Below are positions 36,779 through 47,213 of a stretch of 64,000 bases of DNA, piece by piece. The position numbers and the translations under genes are program-made. Origin of the DNA: Sinorhizobium psoraleae (GTDB lineage: Bacteria; Pseudomonadota; Alphaproteobacteria; Rhizobiales; Rhizobiaceae); the NCBI RefSeq assembly GCF_013283645.1, contig NZ_JABEKV010000001.1:984577-1048576 (forward strand). The letters are read 5' to 3'. The notes beneath the pieces were generated by a model. The model was not told where the DNA came from. It searched no databases and was given only the letters and a program-made list of their open reading frames with translations. Positions within the stretch are counted from its first letter, which is position 1. Each line of letters opens with the position of its first letter.

Positions 36779-37477
36779 CTATGTCAGCAATTGACGGCAG
36801 AGGTCGACGACGTCGTTGGCCCAACCGGAAAAGAGGGCGAAGAGAACCACCCAGACGGCCAGCATGAAATGCCAATACGTGGCGCAGAGCCCGATCGCGA
36901 GACGCGTCCGCCGGTCGATCGGCGCGTCCCATGTGCGCAGCGCGACGCGCCCCAGCGCCGCAAGTCCGCCGACGATGTGCAGGCCGTGCATTCCGGTGAT
37001 CATGTAGAAAAAGCTGTTGGCTGGGTTGCCGCTCAAGAGGTAGCCGGCCGAAGAGAGCGCTCGCCAGGCGAAAAGCTGTCCAACGAGAAAGGCGAGGCCA
37101 GCGGCGAGCGCGACGAGCAGACTGGTCCGTGCCGCTTCGTCGTTCCGCCGCTCGGCTTCGACCTTTGCCCAATGCAGGGTCACGCTGCTCAAGACGAGAA
37201 CGCCGGTATTGATCCAGAGGAAGCGCGGCAGCGGCATTGGCGACCAGTCGGACGAGGCCATGCGCATGAAGTAGGCGCTGATGAAAAGCGTGAAGAGCGC
37301 GCCGACGACCGCGAGAAAGACGCCGAGACCGATCTTGGCGGCCGGCACCGGCTCGATGCCACGGTGGTCGTGCGTGTGCCCAACTTCCAGCCACGGTTTC
37401 GAGGCCAGTCGCTGCTGTGCCAGCCACCAGGCGATGATGACGGCGATGACCGCCAGGAAGACCATCACGACCGTCAT
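36779..37477 (-). CDS. coxO: Second cytochrome c oxidase subunit III-like protein (CoxO-like)
   Basis: 232 residues, again COX III fold, but divergent: GHTHDHRGIEPVPAAKIGLG in the N-terminal loop, then SAYFMRMASSDW, FFYMITGMHGLHIVGGLAAL and ATYWHFMLAVWVVLFALFSG. The start overlaps the coxN stop by four bases (ATGA), and a gene for another subunit III follows 10 bp later. Two subunit III genes in tandem are a recognised feature of coxMNOP-type oxidases. Confidence 0.85.
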   Translation of the reverse strand: MTVVMVFLAVIAVIIAWWLAQQRLASKPWLEVGHTHDHRGIEPVPAAKIGLGVFLAVVGALFTLFISAYFMRMASSDWSPMPLPRFLWINTGVLVLSSVTLHWAKVEAERRNDEAARTSLLVALAAGLAFLVGQLFAWRALSSAGYLLSGNPANSFFYMITGMHGLHIVGGLAALGRVALRTWDAPIDRRTRLAIGLCATYWHFMLAVWVVLFALFSGWANDVVDLCRQLLT

Positions 37478-39252
37478 AAAGTGGCCTCATGGGACATGCG
37501 TCCGGGCGCCGGCTGGTTCTGCGGAATGAAGTCCTCGGGCGCGCCCGGGACGCTATAGTCGTAGGCCCAGCGATAGACGATCGGCAGTTCCTTGCCCCAG
37601 TTGCCGTGGGGCGGCGGCGTTTCGGGTGTTTGCCATTCGAGCGTCGTTGCGCGCCAGGGATTGCCGCCGGCCTCTCTGCCATGGCGCAGGCTCCAGACCA
37701 GGTTGAAGAGAAAGACGATCTGGGCCGCGCCGACGATGAGCGCTGCGACGCTGATGAACGCGTTGAGGCTGTGAACGGAGTCCGTCACGAACGACGCATC
37801 GCCAAGCTCGTGGTATCGCCGCGGCACGCCAACAAGGCCGAGATAGTGCATCGGGAAGAAGATCGCATAGGCACCAAGGAAGGTGATCCAGAAATGCAGT
37901 TGACCGAGCGCCTCGTTGAGCATGCGTCCGGTGACCTTGGGATACCAATGGTAAATCGCGCCGAAGATGACGAGAATCGGCGCAACGCCCATCACCATGT
38001 GGAAATGCGCCACCACGAACATGGTATCGGAGAGCGGCACATCGATGACGACATTGCCGAGGAAGAGGCCGGTCAGCCCGCCATTGACGAACGTGACGAT
38101 GAAGGCGAGCGCGAAAAGCATCGGCAATGTCAGGTGAATGTCGCCGCGCCAAAGCGTCAGCACCCAATTGTAGACCTTGATTGCCGTCGGCACGGCGATG
38201 ATCAGGGTCGTGGTCGCGAAGAAGAAACCGAAATACGGGTTCATGCCGCTGACATACATATGGTGCGCCCAGACCACGAAGGAGAGCGCGCCGATGATGA
38301 CGATCGCCCAGACCATCATCCGGTAGCCGAAGATGTTCTTGCGGGCATGGGTGCTGATGAGATCGGAAACTATGCCGAAAGCGGGCAGGGCGACGATATA
38401 GACTTCCGGATGGCCGAAGAACCAGAAGAGGTGCTGGAACAGGATCGGACTGCCGCCGCCATATTCCAACTGCTCTCCCATCTCGGCGATCGCCGGCATG
38501 AAGAAGCTCGTACCGAGCAGGCGGTCGAAGAGCATCATGACGCAGGCGACGAACAGCGCCGGGAAGGCGAGGAGCGCCATGACCGTGGCGGTGATGATGC
38601 CCCAGACCGTCAGCGGCATGCGCATCAGCGTCATGCCACGGGTCCGGCCCTGCAGGACCGTGACGACATAATTGAGGCCGCCCATCGTGAAGCCGATGAT
38701 GAAGATAATCAGCGAAGAGAGCATGAGGATGATGCCCCAGTCCCTGCCGCCCGGTGTGTTGGAGAGGATCGCCTGCGGCGGATAAAGCGTCCAGCCCGCT
38801 CCAGTCGGTCCGCCGGGCGCGAAGAAGCTTGCGGCCAGCACCAGCACCGCGAGCAGATAGATCCAATAGCTCAGCATGTTCGCGTAGGGAAAGACCATGT
38901 CGCGAGCGCCGACCATCAGCGGAATGAGATAGTTGCCGAAGCCGCCGAGGAAGAGCGCGGTGAGCAGATAGATCACCATGATCATTCCATGCATGGTGAT
39001 GAACTGGTAGTAGCGTTCCGCATCGATCAGTTCGAAGGTGCCGGGAAAGCCGAGTTGCAGGCGGATCAACCAGGAGAGCACCAGCGCGACCATGCCTATG
39101 GCGATTGCGGTCGTCGAATATTGGATGGCGATGATCTTCGCGTCCTGGCTGAAAACGTATCGGGTCCACCAGCTGTGCGGATGATAAAGTTCAACATCCT
39201 CGACTTCGGCGGGCGGGACCGCCTCGCCAATACCTGACCGGACGTCGACCAT
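37474..39252 (-). CDS. coxN: Cytochrome c oxidase subunit I
   Basis: 592 residues with 12 helices: the catalytic subunit holding heme a, heme a3 and CuB. Seen are FGHPEVYIVALPAFG (CuB His and cross-linked Tyr), WAHHMYVSGMNPY (the HH pair), IIAVPTAIKVYNW (K-channel Thr/Lys) and VVAHFHMVMGVAP (heme ligands). It reduces O2 with electrons from cytochrome c and pumps protons. ATG 39252 is preferred to 39255 for spacing from ggagg. The antisense strand has a 582-codon open frame, which is an artefact of codon bias. Confidence 0.95.
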   Translation of the reverse strand: MVDVRSGIGEAVPPAEVEDVELYHPHSWWTRYVFSQDAKIIAIQYSTTAIAIGMVALVLSWLIRLQLGFPGTFELIDAERYYQFITMHGMIMVIYLLTALFLGGFGNYLIPLMVGARDMVFPYANMLSYWIYLLAVLVLAASFFAPGGPTGAGWTLYPPQAILSNTPGGRDWGIILMLSSLIIFIIGFTMGGLNYVVTVLQGRTRGMTLMRMPLTVWGIITATVMALLAFPALFVACVMMLFDRLLGTSFFMPAIAEMGEQLEYGGGSPILFQHLFWFFGHPEVYIVALPAFGIVSDLISTHARKNIFGYRMMVWAIVIIGALSFVVWAHHMYVSGMNPYFGFFFATTTLIIAVPTAIKVYNWVLTLWRGDIHLTLPMLFALAFIVTFVNGGLTGLFLGNVVIDVPLSDTMFVVAHFHMVMGVAPILVIFGAIYHWYPKVTGRMLNEALGQLHFWITFLGAYAIFFPMHYLGLVGVPRRYHELGDASFVTDSVHSLNAFISVAALIVGAAQIVFLFNLVWSLRHGREAGGNPWRATTLEWQTPETPPPHGNWGKELPIVYRWAYDYSVPGAPEDFIPQNQPAPGRMSHEATL

Positions 39253-39276
39253 CATGTTCCTCCCCGTTCCCTACCG

Positions 39277-39390
39277 CATGCTTCCTCAAACCGGAGCCGA
39301 TTCAGGGGCAAAAACATGCAGTAATTCAAAGTGCTACAGCGACCCTGTGCATCTGATTAAGACGCCCGGCGCCGTAGTGTTCTGTCCTGG
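39277..39390 (+). repeat. Mosaic palindromic repeat, family B (degenerate copy)
   Basis: It carries aattcaaagtgctacagcga, then a degenerate inner stem (gcatctgattaagacgc) and ggcgccgtag, matching 20694-20790 in order and orientation. It fills the gap between coxM and coxN inside the oxidase transcript. Confidence 0.6.
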
Positions 39391-39396
39391 CGCCTC

Positions 39397-40239
39397 CTAT
39401 TGCGCCGACGAGGCGTCGGCCGTGGCTGCCGTCGGGCTCCCAGCGGCCGATGCCGTCAATTGCGAAAAAGTCTGCTGCTCGGCGAGCCACGTCTGGTAAT
39501 CGGCCTCGGTGTCGACCACCACCGTGCCGCGCATCTGCGGATGGCCAACGCCGCAGAGCTCGGCACAGAGGATCTCGAACGTGCCCGTCCGCGTCGGCGT
39601 GAACCAGAAATAGGTTACCATGCCGGGCACCATGTCCATTTTGGCGCGGAATTCCGGCACATAGAAATCATGCAGGACGTCGACCGAGCGCAGAAGGACC
39701 TTGACCGGTTTGCCGATCGGCAGGTGCAACTCGCCGCCTTCTATAATGAGGTCGTCCAGAGTGGCCGCGTCGTTGCGGTTGAGGCCGAGGGAGTTCTCGG
39801 GCGCGACGTCCCGGGTTTCCGATGTTCCGAGCTTTCCGTCCGCGCCCGGCAGCCGGAAGCTCCACAACCACTGCTGGCCGACCACTTCGACTTCCGTGGC
39901 CTCCGCCGGGACGGTGACAAACTGGTTCCAGACGAACAGGCCGGGCGCGAGCATTGCGATGACGCCAACCGTCGTGCTCATCGCGAGCCAGCCTTCAAGC
40001 CGCTTGTTTTCGGGTTCGTAAGCGGCCTGATTGCCCGGGCGATGGCGGAAGCGCAGAACGCAATAGGCCATGAACAGGACGACCGCGACGAAGACGAAGC
40101 CGGTAATCCAGAAGGTTATGATCAGGGTATTGTCTATGTAATTCCAGTTGGAGGCGATTGGTGTCCACCACCAGGGACTCAACAAATGGAACAACACTGA
40201 TCCGGCGGCCAACAACACCAGAATCACCACCACGGCCAT
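39397..40239 (-). CDS. coxM: Cytochrome c oxidase subunit II (CuA)
   Basis: 280 residues from ATG 40239 (gaggagggacaaga upstream). Two N-terminal membrane helices are followed by the periplasmic cupredoxin domain. CuA ligands are seen in DVLHDFYVPEFRAKMDM (His) and CAELCGVGHPQM (two Cys, Glu, His, Met); the aromatic VVGQQWLWSFRLPG is the electron entry patch. Its C-terminal 25 residues are Ala/Thr-rich and probably disordered. It accepts electrons from cytochrome c, whose likely gene lies 145 bp upstream. Confidence 0.95.
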   Translation of the reverse strand: MAVVVILVLLAAGSVLFHLLSPWWWTPIASNWNYIDNTLIITFWITGFVFVAVVLFMAYCVLRFRHRPGNQAAYEPENKRLEGWLAMSTTVGVIAMLAPGLFVWNQFVTVPAEATEVEVVGQQWLWSFRLPGADGKLGTSETRDVAPENSLGLNRNDAATLDDLIIEGGELHLPIGKPVKVLLRSVDVLHDFYVPEFRAKMDMVPGMVTYFWFTPTRTGTFEILCAELCGVGHPQMRGTVVVDTEADYQTWLAEQQTFSQLTASAAGSPTAATADASSAQ

Positions 40240-40340
40240 TTCTTGTCCCTCCTCGCCGTGATCGGCTGTGGGCATGAATACGCAATCCGCAGAGTTCCGA
40301 TCACGATTATTGCACGAACGGAAAATAGTCGCAAATCGCC

Positions 40341-40369
40341 CGAAAGGGTTGTTGTCAGGTTCCCTTTCG
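40341..40369 (-). terminator. Hairpin between cytochrome c and coxM genes
   Basis: Perfect 8-bp stem cgaaaggg/ccctttcg (40341-40348, 40362-40369), 15 bases beyond the cytochrome c stop. There is no clear T run on the minus strand. It may separate or weight expression of the cytochrome and oxidase genes. Confidence 0.4.
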
Positions 40370-40383
40370 CGCGTGAGTTTTGG

Positions 40384-40770
40384 CTATTGAGAATGTTGTT
40401 TGAGGTAGGCAATCACGTTCGAGATATCGGCTTCTTCCTTCAGGCCGGGAAAGACCATCTTGGTTCCTTTCACCTTTGCCTTCGGATTCTGGAGGTATTC
40501 ACGCAGCGTCGCCTCATCCCAGACCAAGCCGCCCTTGCCGGCCTCGACCATAGCCGTTGAATAGCGGAAATTGGGATGCGTGCCGGCTGTCCTGCCCATG
40601 ACATGATTGAGCGATGGGCCGACTTTGTTGGTGTCTTTGTCGACGACGTGACAGACCGAGCATTTCTTGAAGACGACCGCGCCGGCCTCGGCGTCACCCT
40701 CTTGCGCGAGGGCCGTCACGGGACAGAGTGAGAGTGCCGAAAAGGAGAGGGCAACAACAGAAATTCGCAT
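40384..40770 (-). CDS. Class I c-type cytochrome
   Basis: 128 residues with a signal peptide (MRISVVALSFSALSLCPVTA-LAQ). Heme is bound by CSVCH near residue 37, and the Met ligand is probably in GTKMVFPGLKEEADI. The length and the KKCSVCHVVDKDTNKVGPSL pattern match cytochrome c2/c550. It is the likely periplasmic electron donor of the adjacent coxMNOP oxidase. The 40771-40999 gap upstream has no gene I can support. Confidence 0.93.
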   Translation of the reverse strand: MRISVVALSFSALSLCPVTALAQEGDAEAGAVVFKKCSVCHVVDKDTNKVGPSLNHVMGRTAGTHPNFRYSTAMVEAGKGGLVWDEATLREYLQNPKAKVKGTKMVFPGLKEEADISNVIAYLKQHSQ

Positions 40771-40999
40771 GACACTTCCTCAATTTCGCCGGGCGCGGGG
40801 CAAGGAGGACTATCGTCAATTCGTCGTATTGGCGGTGCTTGCTTCTCTCAATGGTGGCGCGCCGAGGGCGGTTGATACTTGCGACAAGAACAAAACTAAG
40901 GCCCGCTTGGCAGAAGTCAATTGCCATGTCGGGGCGCGTCCAGCGGTGCCAAGGCCCGGGAGATGCGCTCCTTGACGGCTTCCGCGACGCCGCGCCGGG

Positions 41000-42067
<1,068 letters not shown>

Positions 42068-42073
42068 GGGTAA

Positions 42074-42907
42074 TCAGCCTTTGACCGCGCCGGCCGTGAG
42101 GCCCTGGACGAGATAACGTTGAATGAGCAGGAAGAAGAGGCAGGCGGGGATCAATGCCAGCACGCCGGCCGCCATCATCTGTCCGAAATCGACCGAAAAC
42201 TTCGAGACGAAGGAGAGGAGCCCGACCGGGAAGGTCGCCTGCTCGTTGCCGGAGATCAGCATCAGCGAGAAGAGCAGTTCGCTCCAGGCGGCGGTGAATA
42301 CGAAACCGAGCGTTGCGGCGATGCCGGGCAGCGTCAGCGGCAGAATGATCTGGCGGAAGGCGACGAATTGCGTGGCGCCGTCGATCATCGCCGCTTCCTC
42401 AAGATCCTTCGGAATGCCATCGAAGAAGGACTGCATCAGGAAGGTGGCGAAGGGTACGTTGAAAGCCGTGTAGACGACCACGAGGCCGGTGAGGCTGTTG
42501 GTCAGCCCCATCGGTGACAGGATCTTGAAGATCGGCGCGACCAACATCACCAGCGGGAACATCTGAGTAAGCAGCATCAACGTCACCAGCCAGTACTTGC
42601 CGCGGAAACGGAAGCGCGAGAGCGCATAGCCGGAGAGCGAGGCAAGGATCGTCACGATGAGCGCGGTCGAGCCCGAGACGATCAGGCTGTTGCGGAAGAA
42701 GACCGGAAAGGCGCTGTGCCTGAGCACAAAGTCGAAATGCTCGAAACTGGCGCGCGACGGCCAGAGGCGAACGCCCTCGGTATAAAGCAGGTCGTTCGGT
42801 GTGACCGCTACCTTGAGCAGCCAGAACAAGGGGAAGAGCGCAAAGGCGATATAGGCGAGGATCGCCAGGCGGTGCGCAATGGTGAGGAAGGCTGATTTGG
42901 TGCGCAT
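42074..42907 (-). CDS. Sugar-type ABC permease (MalG-like)
   Basis: 277 residues from ATG 42907, six helices, with the EAA motif EEAAMIDGATQFVAFRQIIL PLTLPG (written with a break) typical of CUT1 permeases. The frame is open much further upstream, but that is antisense-like sequence over the neighbouring permease. The product pairs with the other permease as a heterodimer. Confidence 0.92.
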   Translation of the reverse strand: MRTKSAFLTIAHRLAILAYIAFALFPLFWLLKVAVTPNDLLYTEGVRLWPSRASFEHFDFVLRHSAFPVFFRNSLIVSGSTALIVTILASLSGYALSRFRFRGKYWLVTLMLLTQMFPLVMLVAPIFKILSPMGLTNSLTGLVVVYTAFNVPFATFLMQSFFDGIPKDLEEAAMIDGATQFVAFRQIILPLTLPGIAATLGFVFTAAWSELLFSLMLISGNEQATFPVGLLSFVSKFSVDFGQMMAAGVLALIPACLFFLLIQRYLVQGLTAGAVKG

Positions 42908-42912
42908 CGGTT

Positions 42913-43848
42913 TCAATCCTTGCTCAGCAGCCACTGTCTCAGGATGACGATCAGCAGCGAATAGGCGAGCAGCAGTGCGAGCAGCACCAGCGCGATCGCC
43001 GAGGCATAACCGAAATCGAGCCGCTTGAAGGCTTGGGTGAAGATGTAGCTGGCGACGATCTGTGTCCGGTCGGCCGGCCCGCCATTGGTCATGACGATGA
43101 TGAGGTCGGCGAAGTTCGAGATCCAGACCGTGCGCAGGAGGATGGTGATCGCGATCGTCGGCGCCAGGAAGGGAAGGGTGATCGAAAGAAAGCGCTGGCC
43201 CGGTCCCGCGCCGTCGATGCTGGCGGCTTCGTAGAGATCGCGCGGGATTGCCTGCAGCGCGGCAAGCAGGGTGATCGCGAAGAAGGGGATGCCCCACCAG
43301 ATATTGGCGACGATCGGCCCCCACATGGCGAGCTGCGGATCAGAGAGAATATTGGCTGGCTGGCTCATCAGGCCGAGCCCGTAGAGCCAATGCGGCAGCG
43401 GACCGACGACGGGATTGAAGAGCCAGGCCCAGTTGAGGCCGGCGAGAAAGCTCGGGACGGCCCAGGGCAGGAAGACGAGCGCCTGAGCGACGGCGCGGCC
43501 GTGGAAAGGTTTGTCGAGAAGCAGGGCGAGGATCAGCCCGAAAGTGAACTGCAGCAGCACGGAAGCGCCGGTCCACCAGAGCGTGTTGCCGAGCGCGCGG
43601 AAAAACGCTTGGTCCTGCGACAGCGCCCTGAAATGATCGAGCCCGACGAAGGCGCCGGAGAAGGGGTTGAGCAACTGGATGTCGCGGAAGGCATAGGAGA
43701 CGCCGAGCACGAGCGGCACGAGCATGACCGCTACGATCAGGATCAGCGCCGGCGCGCTGTAAAGATAGGGCGCGGACGCGTCGGCGATGCGTTTCATCAG
43801 CGGCGGTCGAATTGCGGGCAGGCCGTTATGGCGTGCGGCATAGGCCAT
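42913..43848 (-). CDS. Sugar-type ABC permease (MalF/UgpA-like)
   Basis: 311 residues from ATG 43848, six helices, and the EAA motif YEAASIDGAGPGQRFLSITL. The segment FVGLDHFRALSQDQAFFRAL is the common N-terminal periplasmic part of CUT1 family members. A second in-frame ATG at 43797 is possible. It is 5 bp from the next permease gene. Confidence 0.92.
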   Translation of the reverse strand: MAYAARHNGLPAIRPPLMKRIADASAPYLYSAPALILIVAVMLVPLVLGVSYAFRDIQLLNPFSGAFVGLDHFRALSQDQAFFRALGNTLWWTGASVLLQFTFGLILALLLDKPFHGRAVAQALVFLPWAVPSFLAGLNWAWLFNPVVGPLPHWLYGLGLMSQPANILSDPQLAMWGPIVANIWWGIPFFAITLLAALQAIPRDLYEAASIDGAGPGQRFLSITLPFLAPTIAITILLRTVWISNFADLIIVMTNGGPADRTQIVASYIFTQAFKRLDFGYASAIALVLLALLLAYSLLIVILRQWLLSKD

Positions 43849-43949
43849 CGATCGTATTTTCCCCTTTTTGACCGCCGTTATCGATCGGCGTGCCTTCTTG
43901 TCGTTACGGCGGTCGACCGGCGGCGGCACGAACCGCCGCCGGTGCCGGT

Positions 43950-45212
43950 TTACTTCTTGTTCGCCAGGTACTTCTGCTGCGCCTTGGTCAGGTAGTCGGC
44001 CCACTGGTTGGCGAGTTCTTCCGGCGTGATGTCGCCAAGCAGCGCTTCCTGGGTCGTCTTGATCGCCAGCGAATCCTTGAAGAAGGCGAATTCTTCGAGG
44101 TAGGTCGGCATGACGGTCAGCACGACGTCCTTGTCGGCAAGTTCATCGAACCAGCCCTTGAATTGCGGGCTTGCGTAGAAGGGGTCCTTCTCGGCCGACC
44201 TGTGGACCGGAAGCGCGCCGGTGCGCTTGTTCCACTCGATATTGCCTTCCGGGCCCTCGAGCGTTTCGATGAGCTTCCAGGACAGGTCCTTGTTCTGGCT
44301 TGCGGAAAGCATCGACCAGCCGGCAAAGCCGATCGTGGTGAAGGCCTTGCCGCTCGGACCCTTCGGCATCGTGGTGACGCCGAAGTCGTCCGGCTTCATG
44401 CGCTGGGCAATCGCGATCAGCGCATCCGGATCCTGGTCGAGGAAGGCGCAGGTGCCGCTATAGAAGCCGGCAACGATTTCATTGAAGCCCCAATTGACGC
44501 TATCCTTCGGCGCGAGCCCCTTCTTGTAGAGATCGATGACCCACGTCAGGCCCTTCACCCAGCCCTCGCTGTTCATCGTCGACGTGCCGTCTTCGTTGAA
44601 GAACTTGTTGTCGCCGGCCATGGTCGCGCCGAACATCACCCAGCCGTTGAGGCCGCCCGGACCACCGCGCAGGCAGTAGCCGGATTTGCCCGGCAGCTTG
44701 GAGACCGCTTCCGATGCCTTGACGAAATCGTCCATCGTCTTCGGTGGCTCGGCAACCCCCGCTTCGGAAAGCAGCTTCCTGTTGTAGAACATTGCCCGCA
44801 GATAGAAGCCGTAGGGCAGCATGTAGGCGGTATCGTTGACGTCGCGGCCGAGTTCGAGCGCACGCTCGGTCAGGCCGGATGTGTGCTCCCACTTTGCGAG
44901 ATAGGGCTCGAGGCTTTCGAGCATGCCGTTATTGGCATAGAGCGAGAGCCAGGTGTCAGGCATTTCCATGACGTCGGGGATCTCTCCGGCCGAGACCATC
45001 GTCGCGAACTTCTGGAACGCTTCGCCCCAGGGCAGCGAAATGATCTCGACAGTGGTGCCGGGGTTTGCGGCCTCGAACTTGGCGACGATCGACTTCAGGG
45101 TTTCCGTGCGCTCGGGGCTGGTGATGACCTCGACGAGCTTCAGCTTGGTGTCGGCGAGCGCGCTGCCGGCCATCAGCGTCGCAAGCAGCGTGGCGGTGAT
45201 CAGTTTCCTCAT
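43950..45212 (-). CDS. Sugar-type ABC solute-binding protein (family 1)
   Basis: 420 residues with a Sec signal peptide (MRKLITATLLATLMAGSALA-D). The family 1 fold is seen in KFEAANPGTTVEIISLPWGE, AGEIPDVMEMPDTWL and DTAYMLPYGFYLRAMFYNR. ATG 45212 follows aaggggaactgaa. The ligand is unknown; the Cys/Met-type PLP enzyme encoded upstream hints at something other than a plain sugar. Confidence 0.92.
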   Translation of the reverse strand: MRKLITATLLATLMAGSALADTKLKLVEVITSPERTETLKSIVAKFEAANPGTTVEIISLPWGEAFQKFATMVSAGEIPDVMEMPDTWLSLYANNGMLESLEPYLAKWEHTSGLTERALELGRDVNDTAYMLPYGFYLRAMFYNRKLLSEAGVAEPPKTMDDFVKASEAVSKLPGKSGYCLRGGPGGLNGWVMFGATMAGDNKFFNEDGTSTMNSEGWVKGLTWVIDLYKKGLAPKDSVNWGFNEIVAGFYSGTCAFLDQDPDALIAIAQRMKPDDFGVTTMPKGPSGKAFTTIGFAGWSMLSASQNKDLSWKLIETLEGPEGNIEWNKRTGALPVHRSAEKDPFYASPQFKGWFDELADKDVVLTVMPTYLEEFAFFKDSLAIKTTQEALLGDITPEELANQWADYLTKAQQKYLANKK

Positions 45213-45251
45213 TTCAGTTCCCCTTTTTCTTGGGTGGTTGATCGCTTCTCT

Positions 45252-45300
45252 GAGAACGGGATGCGGGCGGAAAACCGCTTGTACTTTCCCCATCCCGCTC
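45252..45300 (-). repeat. RIME-like palindrome, family A copy 2
   Basis: Outer arms cgggatg/catcccg (45257-45263, 45291-45297) enclose gcgg-aaaa-ccgc and cttgtactttcc. The core resembles the copies at 22984 and 47404, while the outer arms differ but still pair. It is located inside the operon, between the PLP-enzyme gene and the binding-protein gene. Confidence 0.5.
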
Positions 45301-45304
45301 GTCG

Positions 45305-46477
45305 TCAGCCTGACGAAGCGGCGGCAATCGCCGCTTCGAGATCGCTCCAGAGGGCCTCCGTTCCCTCCAGGCCAACATGGAGCCGTACCGACCGCGGAGA
45401 AATGCCGAAGGCGGCCGCGGAATTGGGCTGGGCTTTCTGCGCCAGAACGACTTCGCCCGGCACGATGAGGCTTTCGTGACCGCCCCAGGAAACGCCGAGC
45501 TTGAACAATTGAAGATGATCGGCAAAGCGGCGCACGTCGACGCCCTCGCTGAAGATGAACGAGAACAGGCCGGACGTGCCGGAAAGACCCGGCGGCAGAT
45601 GATTGGCGAGGCCGGGATGGCAAACCGTTTCGACCAGCGGATGGCTTTGAAGGCGCTGCGCAACAGTGAGTGCCGAGCGTTCGTGCGCCTTCATCCGGAT
45701 CGGCAGCGTCCGAAGCCCGCGGATCAGGAGCCAGGCATCGAAAGGTGAAAGCTTGCCGCCGAGATAGGGGTAGGCTTCGGAGCGGATGCGGCCGATCAGT
45801 TCCTTCGAGCCGGCGACGACGCCGGCTACGACATCGCTGTGGCCGCCGAGATACTTCGAGGCCGAATGTATGACGAGATCGACGCCGAGCGCGATCGGCT
45901 GTTGGAACACCGGGCTCGCCCAACTGTTGTCGATCACGGTGACAATGCCCTCGGCCTTGGCAAGTGCGGCCAGGGCGGCAACGTCGTGAGTGTCCATGAC
46001 CCAGCTCGTCGGGCTTTCCATATAGAAAAGTTTGGCGCCGGGCAGAGCCTTCGCCACCGCCTCTTCGTCACGCCCGTCGACATAGGTGACTTCGACGCGC
46101 ATGCGCTTCAGATGCGTGCCGAACAGCCGGAAGGCGTCGGGATAAACATGCTTCACGGCGACGATGCGGTCGCCCGGCTCGACGAAGGAAAGAACGGTGG
46201 AGGAAATCGCCGACATGCCGCTGGCAAAGCCGATTGCGTCCTCGGCACCTTCGAGTTTCGCCAGCATCTCCTCGAACATCCTGACCGTCGGGTTGAGGCC
46301 GCGTGTATAGATCGGCCGCACCCGCTCGCCCCGGTAGGAGGCGACCATGTCGTCATAGTCCTTAAAGGTGAAAAGCGACGTCTGGACGATCGGCGGCACG
46401 ACCGCATCGAAGGCATTGCCTTCGTCATGCGCGACGATGAGGGAGGCTGCATCGAACGGATCGAGGCCGTTGTTCAT
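45305..46477 (-). CDS. Cys/Met-metabolism PLP-dependent enzyme (cystathionine gamma-synthase/beta-lyase-like)
   Basis: 390 residues, the family's standard length. Seen are PIYTRGLNPTVRMFEEMLAK, the cofactor loop FASGMSAISSTVLSF, DNSWASPVFQQPIALGVD and the Schiff-base Lys in IHSASKYLGGHSDVVAG, then RGLRTLPIRMKAHERSALTV. It performs gamma- or beta-elimination or replacement on a sulfur amino acid or related substrate. The start overlaps the stop of the GntR gene (ATGA). Its place in an operon with a sugar-type importer is unusual; it may process the imported compound. Confidence 0.9.
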   Translation of the reverse strand: MNNGLDPFDAASLIVAHDEGNAFDAVVPPIVQTSLFTFKDYDDMVASYRGERVRPIYTRGLNPTVRMFEEMLAKLEGAEDAIGFASGMSAISSTVLSFVEPGDRIVAVKHVYPDAFRLFGTHLKRMRVEVTYVDGRDEEAVAKALPGAKLFYMESPTSWVMDTHDVAALAALAKAEGIVTVIDNSWASPVFQQPIALGVDLVIHSASKYLGGHSDVVAGVVAGSKELIGRIRSEAYPYLGGKLSPFDAWLLIRGLRTLPIRMKAHERSALTVAQRLQSHPLVETVCHPGLANHLPPGLSGTSGLFSFIFSEGVDVRRFADHLQLFKLGVSWGGHESLIVPGEVVLAQKAQPNSAAAFGISPRSVRLHVGLEGTEALWSDLEAAIAAASSG

Positions 46478-47190
46478 TTGGACATTTCCTTGATGTCTTC
46501 CTCGACGATCGCGAGGATTTTCAGTGTTTCCAAGCGCGCTGCGTCGGAGTCCTGCGCCGCGATCGCGTTGAAGAGCGTGCGGTGGAACGGGAAGGAGCGC
46601 CGCGCGAAATCCGGCCGGTCGAAAGGCTTCTCCCAGAAGCGCTCGAAGGCTTCGCGCATCTGTTCGAGAAGCTGGCGGAAGAGCGGATTGTGGGTGGCGT
46701 CGTAGATCGCCAGGTGGAAAGCCAGGTCTTCCGGACCAGACGTGCCCTTGGCGAGATGCACGCGTTCCATCTCATCGAGTTTTGCTTGGATGTTGATGAG
46801 GTCCGTATCCGTGCGGCGGCGCGCGGCCACCATGCCGGCCTCGGCCTCGATCCCACGCCGCACCTCGAGCGTCTGCAGAAGCGCGTCGCGAAGGTGCTGG
46901 GTATCGAGCGTCAGCGGCATGTGGATCGTCGCGCCGGAAATGGTGCGCAGAAGATAGGTGCCGCTGCCCTTGCGCGCCTCGACGACGCCGAGTGCCTGGA
47001 AATGGCTGAGGACCTCGCGGACCGTGGAACGCCCGACGGCGAGCGCCGCCATCAGCTCGCGCTCGGCCGGCAGCCGATCGCCCTGCTTCAAGCCGGAATG
47101 CTGGATGTAGTCGGCAAGAGCGGCAATGACCTGCTGCACCCGATCGACCGGGGGCAGGGGCAGGAGCGTCGCCTTGTCTTGCTGCGGCAT
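46474..47190 (-). CDS. FadR-subfamily GntR regulator
   Basis: 238 residues: a winged HTH (LKQGDRLPAERELMAALAVG, then RSTVREVLSHFQALGVVEAR) and a C-terminal FCD helical domain with LEVRRGIEAEAGMVAARRR, DLAFHLAIYDATHN and FPFHRTLFNAI, which carry the metal-ligand His residues. It heads the operon with the PLP enzyme and the importer and probably autoregulates through a site at 47214-47225. Confidence 0.92.
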   Translation of the reverse strand: MPQQDKATLLPLPPVDRVQQVIAALADYIQHSGLKQGDRLPAERELMAALAVGRSTVREVLSHFQALGVVEARKGSGTYLLRTISGATIHMPLTLDTQHLRDALLQTLEVRRGIEAEAGMVAARRRTDTDLINIQAKLDEMERVHLAKGTSGPEDLAFHLAIYDATHNPLFRQLLEQMREAFERFWEKPFDRPDFARRSFPFHRTLFNAIAAQDSDAARLETLKILAIVEEDIKEMSK

Positions 47191-47213
47191 CCGGTTCTCC
47201 CCATGACGTCAAA

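Noticed and set aside
37489..39237. 582-codon open frame on the plus strand opposite coxN
   Set aside because: It is fully antisense to a gene with complete heme-copper motifs; its charged, low-complexity composition is the known artefact of GC-rich codon bias.
43890..45479. 529-codon plus-strand frame over the sugar-binding protein gene
   Set aside because: It is antisense to a gene with signal peptide and SD; no family resemblance.
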